A DNA stretch of 54,541 bases from Bacteroidetes bacterium UBA3022 (GCA_002346225.1 DDYY01000097.1:1-54541), one strand, 5' to 3'. Counted from the stretch's first letter, positions 1 to 8,301 are shown. Numbers and translations are program-made. The notes: a model not told the origin generated them from the letters alone.

Positions 1-2
1 TA

Positions 3-278
3 GAAGACTTACTCAAAGAGGAAGCCGTCATCATTGATGTACGCACGCCAATGGAATTTTCAGGCGGACACGTAGCAGGCTCCATCAACATGCCACTGAA
101 TGAAATCCTTTCCAGAGTGGATGAAATCAAAGCATTCAACAAACCTGTATTATTGTGCTGTGCATCCGGCAATAGAAGCGGACAGGCGGCCATGGCATTG
201 CAGCAAATGGGAATGGAACAAGTTTATAACGCAGGTTCATGGCTTACCGTCAATGCCGTTCAAAGCCAAATTGCATAA
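3..278 (+). CDS. Rhodanese-domain protein, 5' end outside window
   Basis: Partial single-domain rhodanese (sulfurtransferase). The reading frame is open to the left edge, so the start lies upstream of the window. The visible part has the substrate-side motif IIDVRTPMEF, the GHVAGSINMP turn and the active-site loop CCASGNRSG, whose Cys would carry the persulfide in the CxxGxR pattern. No signal peptide is visible because the N-terminus is missing. It is the first of three rhodaneses in a row; the next begins 2 bases after this stop, so they are almost surely co-transcribed. The sulfur donor and acceptor cannot be read from sequence. Confidence 0.88.
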   Translation, partial: EDLLKEEAVIIDVRTPMEFSGGHVAGSINMPLNEILSRVDEIKAFNKPVLLCCASGNRSGQAAMALQQMGMEQVYNAGSWLTVNAVQSQIA

Positions 279-280
279 CC

Positions 281-592
281 ATGTGGGCATCATTAATGAA
301 AATGCTGGGTATCCAGTCTGTTGACTACTCGGAACTTATGTCGCGCGGAGCCGTTATTGTAGATGTAAGGACCAAGGGTGAATACGCCGGAGGACATATC
401 AAAGGATCGATGAATATTCCGTTAGATCGCCTGCAGTCCGATTATAAAAAACTGAAAAAGGACAGCCCTGTCATTACCTGTTGCGCAAGCGGGATGAGAA
501 GTGGCAGTGCCAAAGGATTCCTGAAAGGCAAAGGATTTGAAGTGGTGAATGGTGGCTCCTGGAGTGGATTACAACAAAAAATAAGAAAATGA
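281..592 (+). CDS. Cytoplasmic single-domain rhodanese
   Basis: A protein of about 103 residues made of one rhodanese domain. From the chosen ATG at 281 the domain carries IVDVRTKGEYAGGHI near residues 26-40 and the catalytic loop CCASGMRSG with the active Cys at about residue 68. The frame is also open to an ATG at 239 inside the previous gene, but 281 lies just past that gene's stop and gives the normal domain length; ATGs at 296 and 302 are alternatives. No signal peptide is apparent, so a cytoplasmic site is likely. Its stop overlaps the next start (ATGA at 589-592), a sign of translational coupling. Confidence 0.85.
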   Translation: MWASLMKMLGIQSVDYSELMSRGAVIVDVRTKGEYAGGHIKGSMNIPLDRLQSDYKKLKKDSPVITCCASGMRSGSAKGFLKGKGFEVVNGGSWSGLQQKIRK

Positions 593-1020
593 TACAACGC
601 TTATTCCTGATGGCAGGTAGCTTTTTGATGATAGGTCTGCAACCGGCCTGCTCACAGCAACCGAGTAGTACAACTGCCGAAAGCAACGTACAGGCCACTA
701 CTGTAGAAGACCTCACGCTGGCTGATTTTTACGCACAGTGGAAAGACTCCGGTGCAACACTGGTAGATGTCAGGTCGCCGGAAGAGTATGGTGCCGGTCA
801 CGCAGCGCAGGCATTGAACATCAACTTTTTCGACAATGATTTTGCAGCGCAAGCTGCCGCGAAGCTGGATAAGGATGCTCCTGTTTATATTTATTGTGCA
901 TCCGGCAACAGAAGCGGAAAAGCCAAAAAGCTATTGGCAGAGGCAGGCTTTAAAGAAGTGTATAACTTAACAGGAGCAGGATACCAGCAATGGGCAGCAG
1001 CAGGATATCCTGTAGAATAA
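589..1020 (+). CDS. Rhodanese-domain lipoprotein, exported
   Basis: This 143-residue protein has a hydrophobic N-terminus ending in LQPACSQQ, read here as a relaxed lipoprotein signal with Cys21 as the lipidated residue, then a linker to about residue 40 and one rhodanese domain. The domain has LVDVRSPEEYGAGH near residues 58-71 and the active loop YCASGNRSG with catalytic Cys at about 103. If exported, it would act in the periplasm or on a membrane, unlike its two neighbours. It overlaps the upstream rhodanese by 4 bases, which places it in the same operon. The lipobox is not canonical (Gln at -3), so lipidation is probable rather than certain. Confidence 0.83.
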   Translation: MIQRLFLMAGSFLMIGLQPACSQQPSSTTAESNVQATTVEDLTLADFYAQWKDSGATLVDVRSPEEYGAGHAAQALNINFFDNDFAAQAAAKLDKDAPVYIYCASGNRSGKAKKLLAEAGFKEVYNLTGAGYQQWAAAGYPVE

Positions 1021-1024
1021 GAAT

Positions 1025-1915
1025 ATGGAAAAGTACATCACCCTTTTTTATGAGGCCATGGTTCGGACCCTGCGGTGGACCCTGGATATGATTACGTTTT
1101 CGGTACCATGGTATATGAATTTCTTCTATGGTCTTATTCTTGTCTCTCTTGTAGTATGGTCATTGGAGCTAATCTTCCCCTGGAGGAAAGAACAAAAGGT
1201 TTTCCGCAAGGATTTCTGGCTCGACGCATTCTACATGTTCTTTAACTTTTTCCTTTTTGCGATTGCACTGGGCGGATTGTGGGCTGTTCTCGGCGCCGCC
1301 GGAAAATCACTGGGCATTACCGCCAAAAGCCTGGCAGTTGTGCAACTCGATAATCTCCCGGTCTGGTCTCAACTCCTACTGTTCTTTATAGTACTCGACT
1401 TTGTGCAGTGGTTCACACATATTCTGCTGCACCGTTTCGATTTTCTGTGGCAATTCCATAAGGTACACCATTCGGTGGAAGAGATGGGATTTGCCGCTCA
1501 CCTGAGGTACCACTGGATGGAAAACATCCTGTATAAACCCCTGAAAACCGTTGGTGTGATGCTGTTAGGTGGTTTTGAACCCTCCATGGCCTACGTCGTG
1601 CACTTTGCCGCGCTTACCATCGGCCATTTGAATCATGCCAATATTCATATTACATGGGGACCATTGCGCTACCTGCTGAACAATCCGGTAATGCACCTCT
1701 GGCACCATGCGCGTTATCTTCCCGAAGACCGTCGCTATGGGGTGAATTTCGGCATCAGCCTGAGTATCTGGGATTATCTTTTCCGGACCAATTACATTCC
1801 CAAAGATGATCCCAATATCCCTCTGGGCTTCGACCAGCTCGAAAGCTTTCCTACCTCCTTCTTCGGTCAGTTTGTTTATGGTTTAAGGAAAAAGCATGAT
1901 AAAAAAACTGTCTGA
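1025..1915 (+). CDS. Sterol desaturase / fatty acid hydroxylase superfamily membrane protein
   Basis: A 296-residue integral membrane protein with several hydrophobic segments (about residues 25-50, 65-95, 115-135). It shows the di-iron histidine clusters of the fatty acid hydroxylase superfamily: HxxxH at 132-136, HKVHH at 145-149, HLNHANIH at 201-208 and HLWHH at 224-228. Such enzymes hydroxylate or desaturate lipids using oxygen; the substrate here is unknown. It starts 4 bases after the third rhodanese and overlaps the following small gene by 20 bases, so all five genes probably share a transcript. A link between sulfur transfer and a lipid oxygenase is suggested only by this proximity. 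Confidence 0.88.
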   Translation: MEKYITLFYEAMVRTLRWTLDMITFSVPWYMNFFYGLILVSLVVWSLELIFPWRKEQKVFRKDFWLDAFYMFFNFFLFAIALGGLWAVLGAAGKSLGITAKSLAVVQLDNLPVWSQLLLFFIVLDFVQWFTHILLHRFDFLWQFHKVHHSVEEMGFAAHLRYHWMENILYKPLKTVGVMLLGGFEPSMAYVVHFAALTIGHLNHANIHITWGPLRYLLNNPVMHLWHHARYLPEDRRYGVNFGISLSIWDYLFRTNYIPKDDPNIPLGFDQLESFPTSFFGQFVYGLRKKHDKKTV

Positions 1916-2126
1916 CAACATCGGCATCTTTCTGCTGGCCAGCCTGACACTGGGATTGGCACCCTTTTCACCGGAGCCTCATGTATGGGGAAAAATAAAA
2001 TGGGTTGCGGGTGGTGCCCATGGTATGCAACCCATGGATTGGTTCGACCTGCTGTTACACGGCTTACCCTGGGTGTTATTACTGATAGCCGCAGCAGCCA
2101 GATTGCGCGTGCTGCTTACAAAATGA
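1896..2126 (+). CDS. Small membrane protein, conserved-looking, unknown function
   Basis: A 76-residue protein with two hydrophobic segments, at about residues 8-24 and 55-70, separated by a loop rich in Pro, Gly and Trp. It begins inside the last 20 bases of the sterol-desaturase-like gene and its end overlaps the convergent VIT1/CCC1 gene by 11 bases. The coding case rests on the tight overlap with the upstream gene and a membrane-protein composition. I do not recognise a named domain. It may be an accessory subunit of the upstream lipid enzyme, but nothing in the sequence shows this. Confidence 0.65.
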   Translation: MIKKLSDNIGIFLLASLTLGLAPFSPEPHVWGKIKWVAGGAHGMQPMDWFDLLLHGLPWVLLLIAAAARLRVLLTK

Positions 2127-2859
2127 TCTTTTCCAGGACATCACCGACAGCATAGGCCAGTGCTGCGGCAATTACACCCAGCATTACGGTTTCTCCTATA
2201 GCGCGCAACCGACCTGTTTCTGTTACATAGGATTTAGAGTAACCTATCCCGATAAAACCTGCCAGCGTAATAAGCGAAGCTATCAGGTACAGATTGCCGG
2301 TAATGTTAACCCAGTAAGCCATCACAAAAATGATGAGCGGTAAAAGACCTACTGCAAAAAAAGATAAAAAGGTGGCTACTCCTGTGGCGAGGGGTGATTT
2401 AGCTTCGGGTATCATCTCCAGTTCCTCCTTCATCATAACATCTACCCAGCGGTCTTTGTCTTCCGTAATCTTGGCTACTACCTGTTCCAGCAAATCACCT
2501 TCAAATCCTTTGGCGGCGTAGATTTCCCTGATTTCCTCTACTTCATATTCCCGAAGATTTTCGATTTCCCAATATTCCCGCTTTCGGTGTTTGTCGTACA
2601 TGTCCAGTGCGGACTTGGCGCTCAGGTAAGCCCCGACAGACATACTGAAACCGTCGGCAATGAGGTTGGCAAATCCCAGTATCAGAACAATATTTCCTTC
2701 CAGTCCTGCACCTGCGGCCCCGGCCACAACAGCAAAAGTCGTGACACTTCCATCAATACCACCATAAACAAACTCAGGGAGGTAACGTCCCCATGACCTT
2801 CCCGAATCGCTTTGCTCCTGTTGCTGGTGTATATGCTTTGCCTTCTCCTTAGCGTTCAT
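2116..2859 (-). CDS. VIT1/CCC1-family transporter
   Basis: A 247-residue membrane protein of the VIT1/CCC1 family (iron/manganese transporters or related vacuolar-type carriers). After a hydrophilic start comes the family signature GGIDGSVTTFAVVAG (about residues 33-47), a second segment with the NLIADGFSMSVGAYLS motif, a charged Glu-rich cytoplasmic stretch (about 90-150) that binds metals in characterised relatives, and three C-terminal membrane segments. It stands alone on this strand and its 3' end overlaps the small membrane gene on the opposite strand. Fe2+ or Mn2+ is the likely substrate by family only. Confidence 0.85.
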   Translation of the reverse strand: MNAKEKAKHIHQQQEQSDSGRSWGRYLPEFVYGGIDGSVTTFAVVAGAAGAGLEGNIVLILGFANLIADGFSMSVGAYLSAKSALDMYDKHRKREYWEIENLREYEVEEIREIYAAKGFEGDLLEQVVAKITEDKDRWVDVMMKEELEMIPEAKSPLATGVATFLSFFAVGLLPLIIFVMAYWVNITGNLYLIASLITLAGFIGIGYSKSYVTETGRLRAIGETVMLGVIAAALAYAVGDVLEKIIL

Positions 2860-2971
2860 GATACTGTCGGATATTGTTCCTTTAAAATGTTTAACATAAA
2901 GCTATTGATTTCCTGCCTTTCATTGTCTAATGACCGATGAGGAAATCCATGAATTAAAGAAATACGCTGCA
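2860..2971. other. Intergenic, nothing clear seen
   Basis: This 112-base gap separates the VIT1/CCC1 gene start from the end of nadE. It must hold the transporter's promoter, but no good TAnnTTTG box or terminator hairpin was found by eye. Confidence 0.4.
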
Positions 2972-4621
2972 TCAGGTTAAATACTCACCTTCTATAGGCA
3001 GTCGCCTGCCCATACCGAAGCTCTTCACTGAAACACGCAGGGCAGGTGCCATCTGAAAGCGCTTCCATTCGTTCTTATTGACCATCCTTAGTGTTCTGCG
3101 TACAATAGCTGCATCAAAACCCGCTTCGATGATATCCGCAGGACTTTGCCGTAATTCAATGTATTGATAAAGGATGGTATCCAGTAAATCATAAGGTGGC
3201 AAGGTATCCTGATCCTTCTGACCCGGTCTCAGTTCTGCCGATGGAGCCTTAGTGATAATGTTCCGGGGAATGACTTCATTGTCTTTGTTAATATACTCAG
3301 ATAATAAATATACTTCTGTCTTATATACATCTGCCAGCACTGCCAATCCTCCGCAAAGGTCTCCGTACAAGGTTCCATATCCTACTGCAGCTTCGCTTTT
3401 ATTGGTGGTATTCAGCAAAATATAACCATGCTTATTACACATCGCCATAAGGGTAACACCGCGTACCCGTGCCTGAATATTTTCTTCGGTTACATCAAAT
3501 GGTTTCCCCTCCATTAACGGCTGGAGTTGCTCGACAAAAACATCATACATCGGTGCGATAGGCACAATCTCGTAGGGAATACCCGCCCTTTTGCAAAGTT
3601 CCACCGAATCATCTACCGAATGATCGGAAGAAAAAGCCGAAGGCATCAATAGGCACTTCACATTTTCGGCGCCGAGTGCCCGTGCTGCAATGATAGCAGT
3701 AACGGCAGAGTCGATGCCGCCCGACAGACCGAGAATTGCCTTTTGAAAACCCAACTTGTGAAAATAGTCCTGCACACCCTTCACCAGTGCATCATGAATA
3801 AGCCGCATTTTTTCTTTGGGCTGTTCCCCATGCGCTTTGTCCAGTCCCTGCGCCGCATTTACCTCCTCCAGATCAAACACCTGAAGCGCCTCTTCAAAAT
3901 AAGGTAACTCAGCGAACACTATTCCTTCAGCGTTCACCACCAGTGAACCTCCATCAAAAATCAAATCGGTTTGCGCACCTACATGGTTGGCGTAAAACAT
4001 GGGCAATTGATACAATTGCGTATTGGCCCGCACAACATCAATGCGTCGTGCAGCCTGGCCATGATCGAAAGGAGAAGCAGAAATATTGATGATGCAATCG
4101 GGTGATTCCTGTGCCAGCACATCCATAGGGCAATGGGTGTAAAGCGGATTCTCATTCCCCACATTCCAGATATCTTCGCAAACTGTCAATGCGAGTCGTT
4201 TCCCTTTGAAGGGCAATGTTTTGAAAGAGGTACCGGGTTCGAAATAACGGTATTCATCGAAAATATCGTAGGTGGGCAACAATGCTTTGTGGGCATATCC
4301 AACAACCTGCTGCTCATAGATTAATACTGCTGCATTAAAAAGGTCTTTACCTTCTATCTTCGGATTTCTCACCGGACAACCTACTACAATTCCGATTGTT
4401 GACGTGAGTGGTTTGAGGCGCTCTATGACCGATTCACACTTTTCAATAAAGTCTTCAAACTCTAAAAAATCACGGGGTGGATATCCGCAAACCGACAATT
4501 CGGGAAACACCACGAGGTCTGCTCCCTGTTGCTTCGCATCTGCCACCGATTTTTCAATAATTGAAAAATTATATTCAAAATTTCCTATATGGAAGTTCAG
4601 TTGAGCGAGCGCTATTTTCAT
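2972..4621 (-). CDS. nadE: Glutamine-dependent NAD+ synthetase
   Basis: This 549-residue enzyme makes NAD+ from deamido-NAD+, ATP and glutamine, the last step of NAD synthesis. The N-terminal nitrilase-fold glutaminase domain shows the Glu-Lys-Cys triad (Glu41 in FPELSVCGYPP, Lys112 in HKALLPTYD, Cys148 in LTVCEDIWN), so it can use glutamine directly. The C-terminal synthetase domain has the PP-loop SGGIDS at 300-305. Length matches the two-domain type. The ATG at 4621 begins directly after the T-run of a terminator hairpin that ends the upstream barrel gene, and a -7 box sits just before that hairpin; nadE therefore probably has its own promoter. Confidence 0.95.
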   Translation of the reverse strand: MKIALAQLNFHIGNFEYNFSIIEKSVADAKQQGADLVVFPELSVCGYPPRDFLEFEDFIEKCESVIERLKPLTSTIGIVVGCPVRNPKIEGKDLFNAAVLIYEQQVVGYAHKALLPTYDIFDEYRYFEPGTSFKTLPFKGKRLALTVCEDIWNVGNENPLYTHCPMDVLAQESPDCIINISASPFDHGQAARRIDVVRANTQLYQLPMFYANHVGAQTDLIFDGGSLVVNAEGIVFAELPYFEEALQVFDLEEVNAAQGLDKAHGEQPKEKMRLIHDALVKGVQDYFHKLGFQKAILGLSGGIDSAVTAIIAARALGAENVKCLLMPSAFSSDHSVDDSVELCKRAGIPYEIVPIAPMYDVFVEQLQPLMEGKPFDVTEENIQARVRGVTLMAMCNKHGYILLNTTNKSEAAVGYGTLYGDLCGGLAVLADVYKTEVYLLSEYINKDNEVIPRNIITKAPSAELRPGQKDQDTLPPYDLLDTILYQYIELRQSPADIIEAGFDAAIVRRTLRMVNKNEWKRFQMAPALRVSVKSFGMGRRLPIEGEYLT

Positions 4622-4626
4622 AAAAA

Positions 4627-4646
4627 AACCCGGTTGGTACCGGGTT
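4627..4646 (-). terminator. Intrinsic terminator of the beta-barrel gene
   Basis: A perfect 8-bp stem (AACCCGGT / ACCGGGTT) with a 4-base loop. Read on the minus strand it is followed by a run of seven T that ends at the nadE start codon. It lies 60 bases after the barrel gene's stop. Confidence 0.8.
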
Positions 4647-4654
4647 CAAATTTA
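4647..4654 (-). promoter_or_regulatory. Candidate -7 box for nadE (TAAATTTG)
   Basis: A perfect match to the Bacteroidota TAnnTTTG box on the minus strand, directly abutting the outer arm of the terminator hairpin at 4627-4646. Transcription would start inside the hairpin's first arm, so the nadE transcript itself could not form the full stem. No TTTG -33 element was found at the usual distance. Confidence 0.45.
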
Positions 4655-4706
4655 ATGCTTATATCTGTCAGAACATTACTCCGAGTCGGAATACAAACTG
4701 TTTCAT

Positions 4707-5348
4707 CTAAATGGCTTCATCGGTAAGTGAACTCTTATACACATTCACAAACCCATTCTGAAAAGTAAGGCCTGCCGTGATGGTGGTTGTTTCCGTAATG
4801 GAATATTCGGCACCGGCACCCAATGTCAGACTGAGATTAAACAGGTTGTACTTATCTGCGAGGTCATCACCTCTGAGATTAACATCCTCAATAGGATCTC
4901 CATTCATGTCTTCAATAAAGTCGCCATTGCCATCTTTCAGATCATACCTTGCTTTGATGTTCACCCCTGGCGTAATACCAAATAATCCATAGTAGGATAC
5001 GTAGTTGATTTCGTTGGAGCGCAGTTTTGCTGCCAGCGGCAGTTCCACATATTGCACGCGAAGGGTAGAATTGTACACCAGAGAATCGTCACCTGCTGTC
5101 AGAAAACCTCCCACCATGTTAATCATCAATCCGGTCGATAACGCATACCTTTCGTTACCGCCCAACGTGGGTTCCACCATTAATCCGTATTGAAATCCGA
5201 GCCGTGGGCCGTCGCTGTCTACATCATTGCCATTCGTATTGAACCAGCTGATGACCGGCGATGCTGTCAAGCCTAAACGAAATTCCTGCGCTTCTACCTG
5301 CATTGCAGTAAAAAGGGCCATTAGAAAAAAGAAGGCAATTTTCCTCAT
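4707..5348 (-). CDS. Outer-membrane beta-barrel (porin-like) protein
   Basis: A 213-residue exported protein. It starts with a clear signal peptide (charged MRK, hydrophobic core, cleavage near VEAQ at 18-21), followed by alternating hydrophobic/polar strands such as RLGLTASPVISWF, QYGLMVEPTLGG and YVELPLAAKLR, typical of the small PorT/OmpA-like eight-stranded barrels common in this phylum. An Asp/Asn-rich stretch at about residues 130-165 looks like an extracellular loop. The function is not evident. It is divergent from gldB, with about 37 bases between the start codons as chosen, and is closed by the hairpin at 4627-4646. Confidence 0.78.
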   Translation of the reverse strand: MRKIAFFFLMALFTAMQVEAQEFRLGLTASPVISWFNTNGNDVDSDGPRLGFQYGLMVEPTLGGNERYALSTGLMINMVGGFLTAGDDSLVYNSTLRVQYVELPLAAKLRSNEINYVSYYGLFGITPGVNIKARYDLKDGNGDFIEDMNGDPIEDVNLRGDDLADKYNLFNLSLTLGAGAEYSITETTTITAGLTFQNGFVNVYKSSLTDEAI

Positions 5349-5385
5349 TGTGTATAGTTTTACGATTGAATCTAAAAAACAACCT

Positions 5386-6435
5386 TTGATACTCTACAAA
5401 CACAAAGCATTTTTGATTACCACAGCAATGTTAGCTGTAGTCTTTATTGGCTTTGCCGGCTGTAAGAAGAAAAACAATCTTCCCCATCCTGATATCAGCA
5501 ACATAGTTGTCGATTTGCACTTCGAACGCATGGAAAAGCCTTTTATGCGCGCCGACGGAGGGAATTACCGGCAGGTGTTGGATAGCATGCAGGAACAGTA
5601 TCCCGATTTCTTCCAGTTGCTGACGAACGATATCCTGAATATGCGTTCTTACAACGACAGCACCTACAGGATATACGACACCCTGTATCACTATATGATT
5701 GCCGATGCCTATATGCTTCGACTGTACGACAGCGTTGCTGCGCTGTATACCGACATCAGCGATGTGGAGCAGGAGCTGGAAACAGCCCTCCGCTATTACA
5801 AATACTACTTCCCCGACAGCCTGATTCCCGGATTCTACACCTATGTTGCTCCGTTTGTATACCAGGTGGTCATTTCCGATGAAGTTCTGGCCGTAGAGCT
5901 CAATATGTTCATGGGCAAAAACTTTACTTACTACAGCGCATTTGCTGCCAATATGCCCCAGTACCTGCTATACCGCTTCGACCGCTCTTACATGGTGGTG
6001 AGCATCATGCGCGCGCTGATGGACGGCTCCATTCCCGATAAGGGGGCTGATGCGAATTTGCTGGACGAGATGATCAAGGAGGGCAAAATGATGTACTACC
6101 TAGACTGCATGCTCCCGGATGCGCCCGATAGCGTGAAAATTGGATTCCATACAACCCAGCTGGACTGGTGTGCCGATAACGAGGCAGACATCTGGCGGTT
6201 TTTTGCAGGAGAAGAATTATTCTTCTCTACGCGCAATCAGGATAAGCAGCGGTATATCGGTGAAGCACCGAATGCTTTTGGTATGCCCGAAGGTGCCCCC
6301 GGAAGAATTGGCGTCTGGGTAGGCTGGCAGGTGGTCAGAAAATACATGGAGCAGCATCCGGAAACAACACTTGCTGAGTTGTTTGCTATTACCGATGGCA
6401 CCACCTTGTTGAAAGGCAGCGGCTACAAGCCCTAA
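5386..6435 (+). CDS. gldB: Gliding motility lipoprotein GldB
   Basis: This 349-residue lipoprotein matches the GldB family: a signal peptide ending in IGFAGC followed by lysines, an early IVVDLHFERMEKPF motif, and the C-terminal GRIGVWVGWQVVRKYME motif. GldB is a membrane lipoprotein needed for gliding in Flavobacterium. The open frame runs back to 5227, over the divergent barrel gene. The start chosen is TTG at 5386, because it gives a lysine/histidine-bearing n-region and a signal of normal length, whereas the first ATG after the divergent start (5428) leaves too short a signal. The stop overlaps the convergent apaG stop by 4 bases. An ATT or another upstream start remains possible. Confidence 0.77.
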   Translation: MILYKHKAFLITTAMLAVVFIGFAGCKKKNNLPHPDISNIVVDLHFERMEKPFMRADGGNYRQVLDSMQEQYPDFFQLLTNDILNMRSYNDSTYRIYDTLYHYMIADAYMLRLYDSVAALYTDISDVEQELETALRYYKYYFPDSLIPGFYTYVAPFVYQVVISDEVLAVELNMFMGKNFTYYSAFAANMPQYLLYRFDRSYMVVSIMRALMDGSIPDKGADANLLDEMIKEGKMMYYLDCMLPDAPDSVKIGFHTTQLDWCADNEADIWRFFAGEELFFSTRNQDKQRYIGEAPNAFGMPEGAPGRIGVWVGWQVVRKYMEQHPETTLAELFAITDGTTLLKGSGYKP

Positions 6436-6824
6436 TTTTGGAGAAAGGGAGCTATCATGCGAAATTCAGGAATGGCTACTTCGAAGGCTACCTGGTCTTC
6501 CAGCCTTTCCATCTGGTAGGTTCCGAACATCTTGCCCATGGTAGACTGCAAGCTGCAACCTGAAACATACTGGTGAAGACCACCGGGTTCAATGACGGGC
6601 TGCTCACCCACCACACCTTCGCCTTCCACTTCGCGCCAGTCGGCATTACTGTCATAAATATGCCAGTGACGGCGCATCAGCCGAATGGTATGCTGACTTT
6701 TATTCTCGATGGTAACCCGATAAGCGAATACATGCTCTCCCCTTGCCAGACCGGAATACTCCTTCTGGTAGAATGTTTCGACGCTGACTTTAACGCCTTC
6801 TGTGGTGGCAGTTACCATATCCAT
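6432..6824 (-). CDS. apaG: ApaG family protein (DUF525)
   Basis: A 130-residue protein, the usual length for ApaG, a small immunoglobulin/fibronectin-like fold linked in enterobacteria to Co2+/Mg2+ efflux phenotypes. Diagnostic segments are FAYRVTIENKSQHTIRLMRRHWHI, the acidic EVEGEGVVGEQPVIEPG stretch and the SGCSLQSTMGKMFGTYQM region, all seen in this order. No membrane segment or signal. It is followed on the same strand side by gmk upstream with a 29-base gap. A TAGATTTA box lies 12 bases before the start, and AGGAG 8 bases before it looks like a Shine-Dalgarno, unusual for this phylum. Confidence 0.9.
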   Translation of the reverse strand: MDMVTATTEGVKVSVETFYQKEYSGLARGEHVFAYRVTIENKSQHTIRLMRRHWHIYDSNADWREVEGEGVVGEQPVIEPGGLHQYVSGCSLQSTMGKMFGTYQMERLEDQVAFEVAIPEFRMIAPFLQN

Positions 6825-6836
6825 GTTGCGCTCCTG

Positions 6837-6844
6837 TAAATCTA
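6837..6844 (-). promoter_or_regulatory. Candidate -7 box for apaG (TAGATTTA)
   Basis: Seven of eight matches to TAnnTTTG, 12 bases upstream of the apaG ATG in the short gmk-apaG gap. If used, apaG can be transcribed apart from yicC-gmk. Confidence 0.3.
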
Positions 6845-6853
6845 AATAAATAT

Positions 6854-7429
6854 TTAAAGTTCGTCGGCAAGGAATTTACCCACCAGTTCTCCCGCAGTGT
6901 TGCATGCCTGCTCCAGCTGATCATTCACCAGCACATGGTGGAAGCCCCCACTTTGTGCCATCTCCATTTCCGCCCGCTCCAGGCGCGTTTCCAGCGATGC
7001 CGTGGTTTCGGTGCCACGTGCCTCCAGACGCTGGCGCAGGGCTTCAATGGATGGAGGTGCAATGAACAGGCTCATGGAAGTTTTGGGAAACTGCCGTTGC
7101 AGATTCATAGCTCCCAGCACATCAATATCAAAAACAATGCAATGTCCTTTATCCCATATCCGCTCCATCTCACTGCGCAGGGTCCCATACATCCTGCCGG
7201 CATAGACCTCCTCCCATTCAGCAAAATCCCCTGCTGCCACCTTCTCCCTGAAAGCAGCTTCCGATAGAAAAAAGTAATCTTTCCCATCTTCTTCATATTC
7301 CCTTTTGGGTCTGGTAGTGGCTGACACGGAAAATTCCAGCTGCGGAAATTGCTGCAGCAAATGCCGGACAATGGTTGTTTTACCAGCACCGGACGGCGCC
7401 GTTATGATGAGCAATTTGCCGGGTGTCAC
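6854..7429 (-). CDS. gmk: Guanylate kinase
   Basis: A 191-residue cytosolic enzyme that converts GMP to GDP with ATP. The P-loop APSGAGKTT is at residues 11-19, the GMP-binding region shows SATTRPKREYEEDGKDYFF (about 37-55) and the lid/EWEEVYAGRMYGT segment follows at about 70. Length and motif order are normal. It overlaps the yicC stop by 4 bases (ATGA type), so the two are translationally coupled; yicC-gmk is a common bacterial pair. Confidence 0.95.
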   Translation of the reverse strand: MTPGKLLIITAPSGAGKTTIVRHLLQQFPQLEFSVSATTRPKREYEEDGKDYFFLSEAAFREKVAAGDFAEWEEVYAGRMYGTLRSEMERIWDKGHCIVFDIDVLGAMNLQRQFPKTSMSLFIAPPSIEALRQRLEARGTETTASLETRLERAEMEMAQSGGFHHVLVNDQLEQACNTAGELVGKFLADEL

Positions 7430-8301
7430 AGTACGTTGTTCAGTTGTTCTTTGATTTTCTCTAACTCGTCTTTCATGATCACGACCTGACGTTGCATATC
7501 TGCGAGGTTGGCTTTCGATCCTATGGTATTGATTTCACGACCGATTTCCTGACTAATAAAACCCAGTTTCTTGCCCTTCTCCGTCACCGCTGCTTCCATA
7601 CATTCCACGAGGTAATCGCAATGCGAACGAAGCCGTGTAATCTCTTCCGTAATATCCATTTTCTCCAGGTAATAAATCAACTCCTGTTCAAATCGGTTGG
7701 TATCGTACTGCTCGCTGTTCAGCTGCTGCTCCAGCCCCGACAGCAGTCGCTCCTTGGTGCGCTCAATGCGCTGCGGATCCATCACCTCGACCTCTTGCAG
7801 CGCAGCCCTGATATTGTCATTGCGCAAGCGGATATCGGTCTCCAGGTTATTGCCTTCCTGAGTTCTGAATTTCAGCAGGTCTGCTAAAGCTTCCTTAAGA
7901 GCAGCTTCCACAACAGGCCAGTATTCCGGATCGAATACTTCCTGAGCCGTACTAGTAAGATTGGGCATCTGAACGGTTAGTTCAAAAAGCCGCTCATCAG
8001 ATATAGAAAGTCCTGCCGCCATCGCTTTGAGCTGCGACATATAGGCATTCACCAGCTCGGGATTCAATTCGATATTCCGCAACTCTTCACCGGGTTCGTT
8101 ATTGATGGAACAATCGACCTTACCGCGCACCACCTGCCCGGCAATCAGATTGCGGAGATCCATCTCCTTTTCCCTAAACATGGTATGGAGTCTAAGATTG
8201 ACATCCAATCCCTTGCTGTTAAGTGTTTTTATCTCAACAGTATATTGTTTTCCCTTGAGTACAAACTTGGAACGGCCGTAGCCGGTCATTGACAATAGCA
8301 T
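7426..8301 (-). CDS. yicC: YicC family endoribonuclease-like protein
   Basis: A 291-residue protein of the YicC/YloC family. It shows the typical start MLLSMTGYGRS, the conserved EIKTLNSKGLDVNLR stretch (about 24-38), and the C-terminal DITEEITRLRSHCDYL and KKLGFISQEIGREINTIGSKAN blocks (about 215-270). Members have been characterised as endoribonucleases in E. coli. It lies upstream of gmk with a 4-base overlap. A TAACTTTA box 15 bases before the start, overlapping the end of the broken transporter gene, could drive yicC-gmk. Confidence 0.93.
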   Translation of the reverse strand: MLLSMTGYGRSKFVLKGKQYTVEIKTLNSKGLDVNLRLHTMFREKEMDLRNLIAGQVVRGKVDCSINNEPGEELRNIELNPELVNAYMSQLKAMAAGLSISDERLFELTVQMPNLTSTAQEVFDPEYWPVVEAALKEALADLLKFRTQEGNNLETDIRLRNDNIRAALQEVEVMDPQRIERTKERLLSGLEQQLNSEQYDTNRFEQELIYYLEKMDITEEITRLRSHCDYLVECMEAAVTEKGKKLGFISQEIGREINTIGSKANLADMQRQVVIMKDELEKIKEQLNNVL

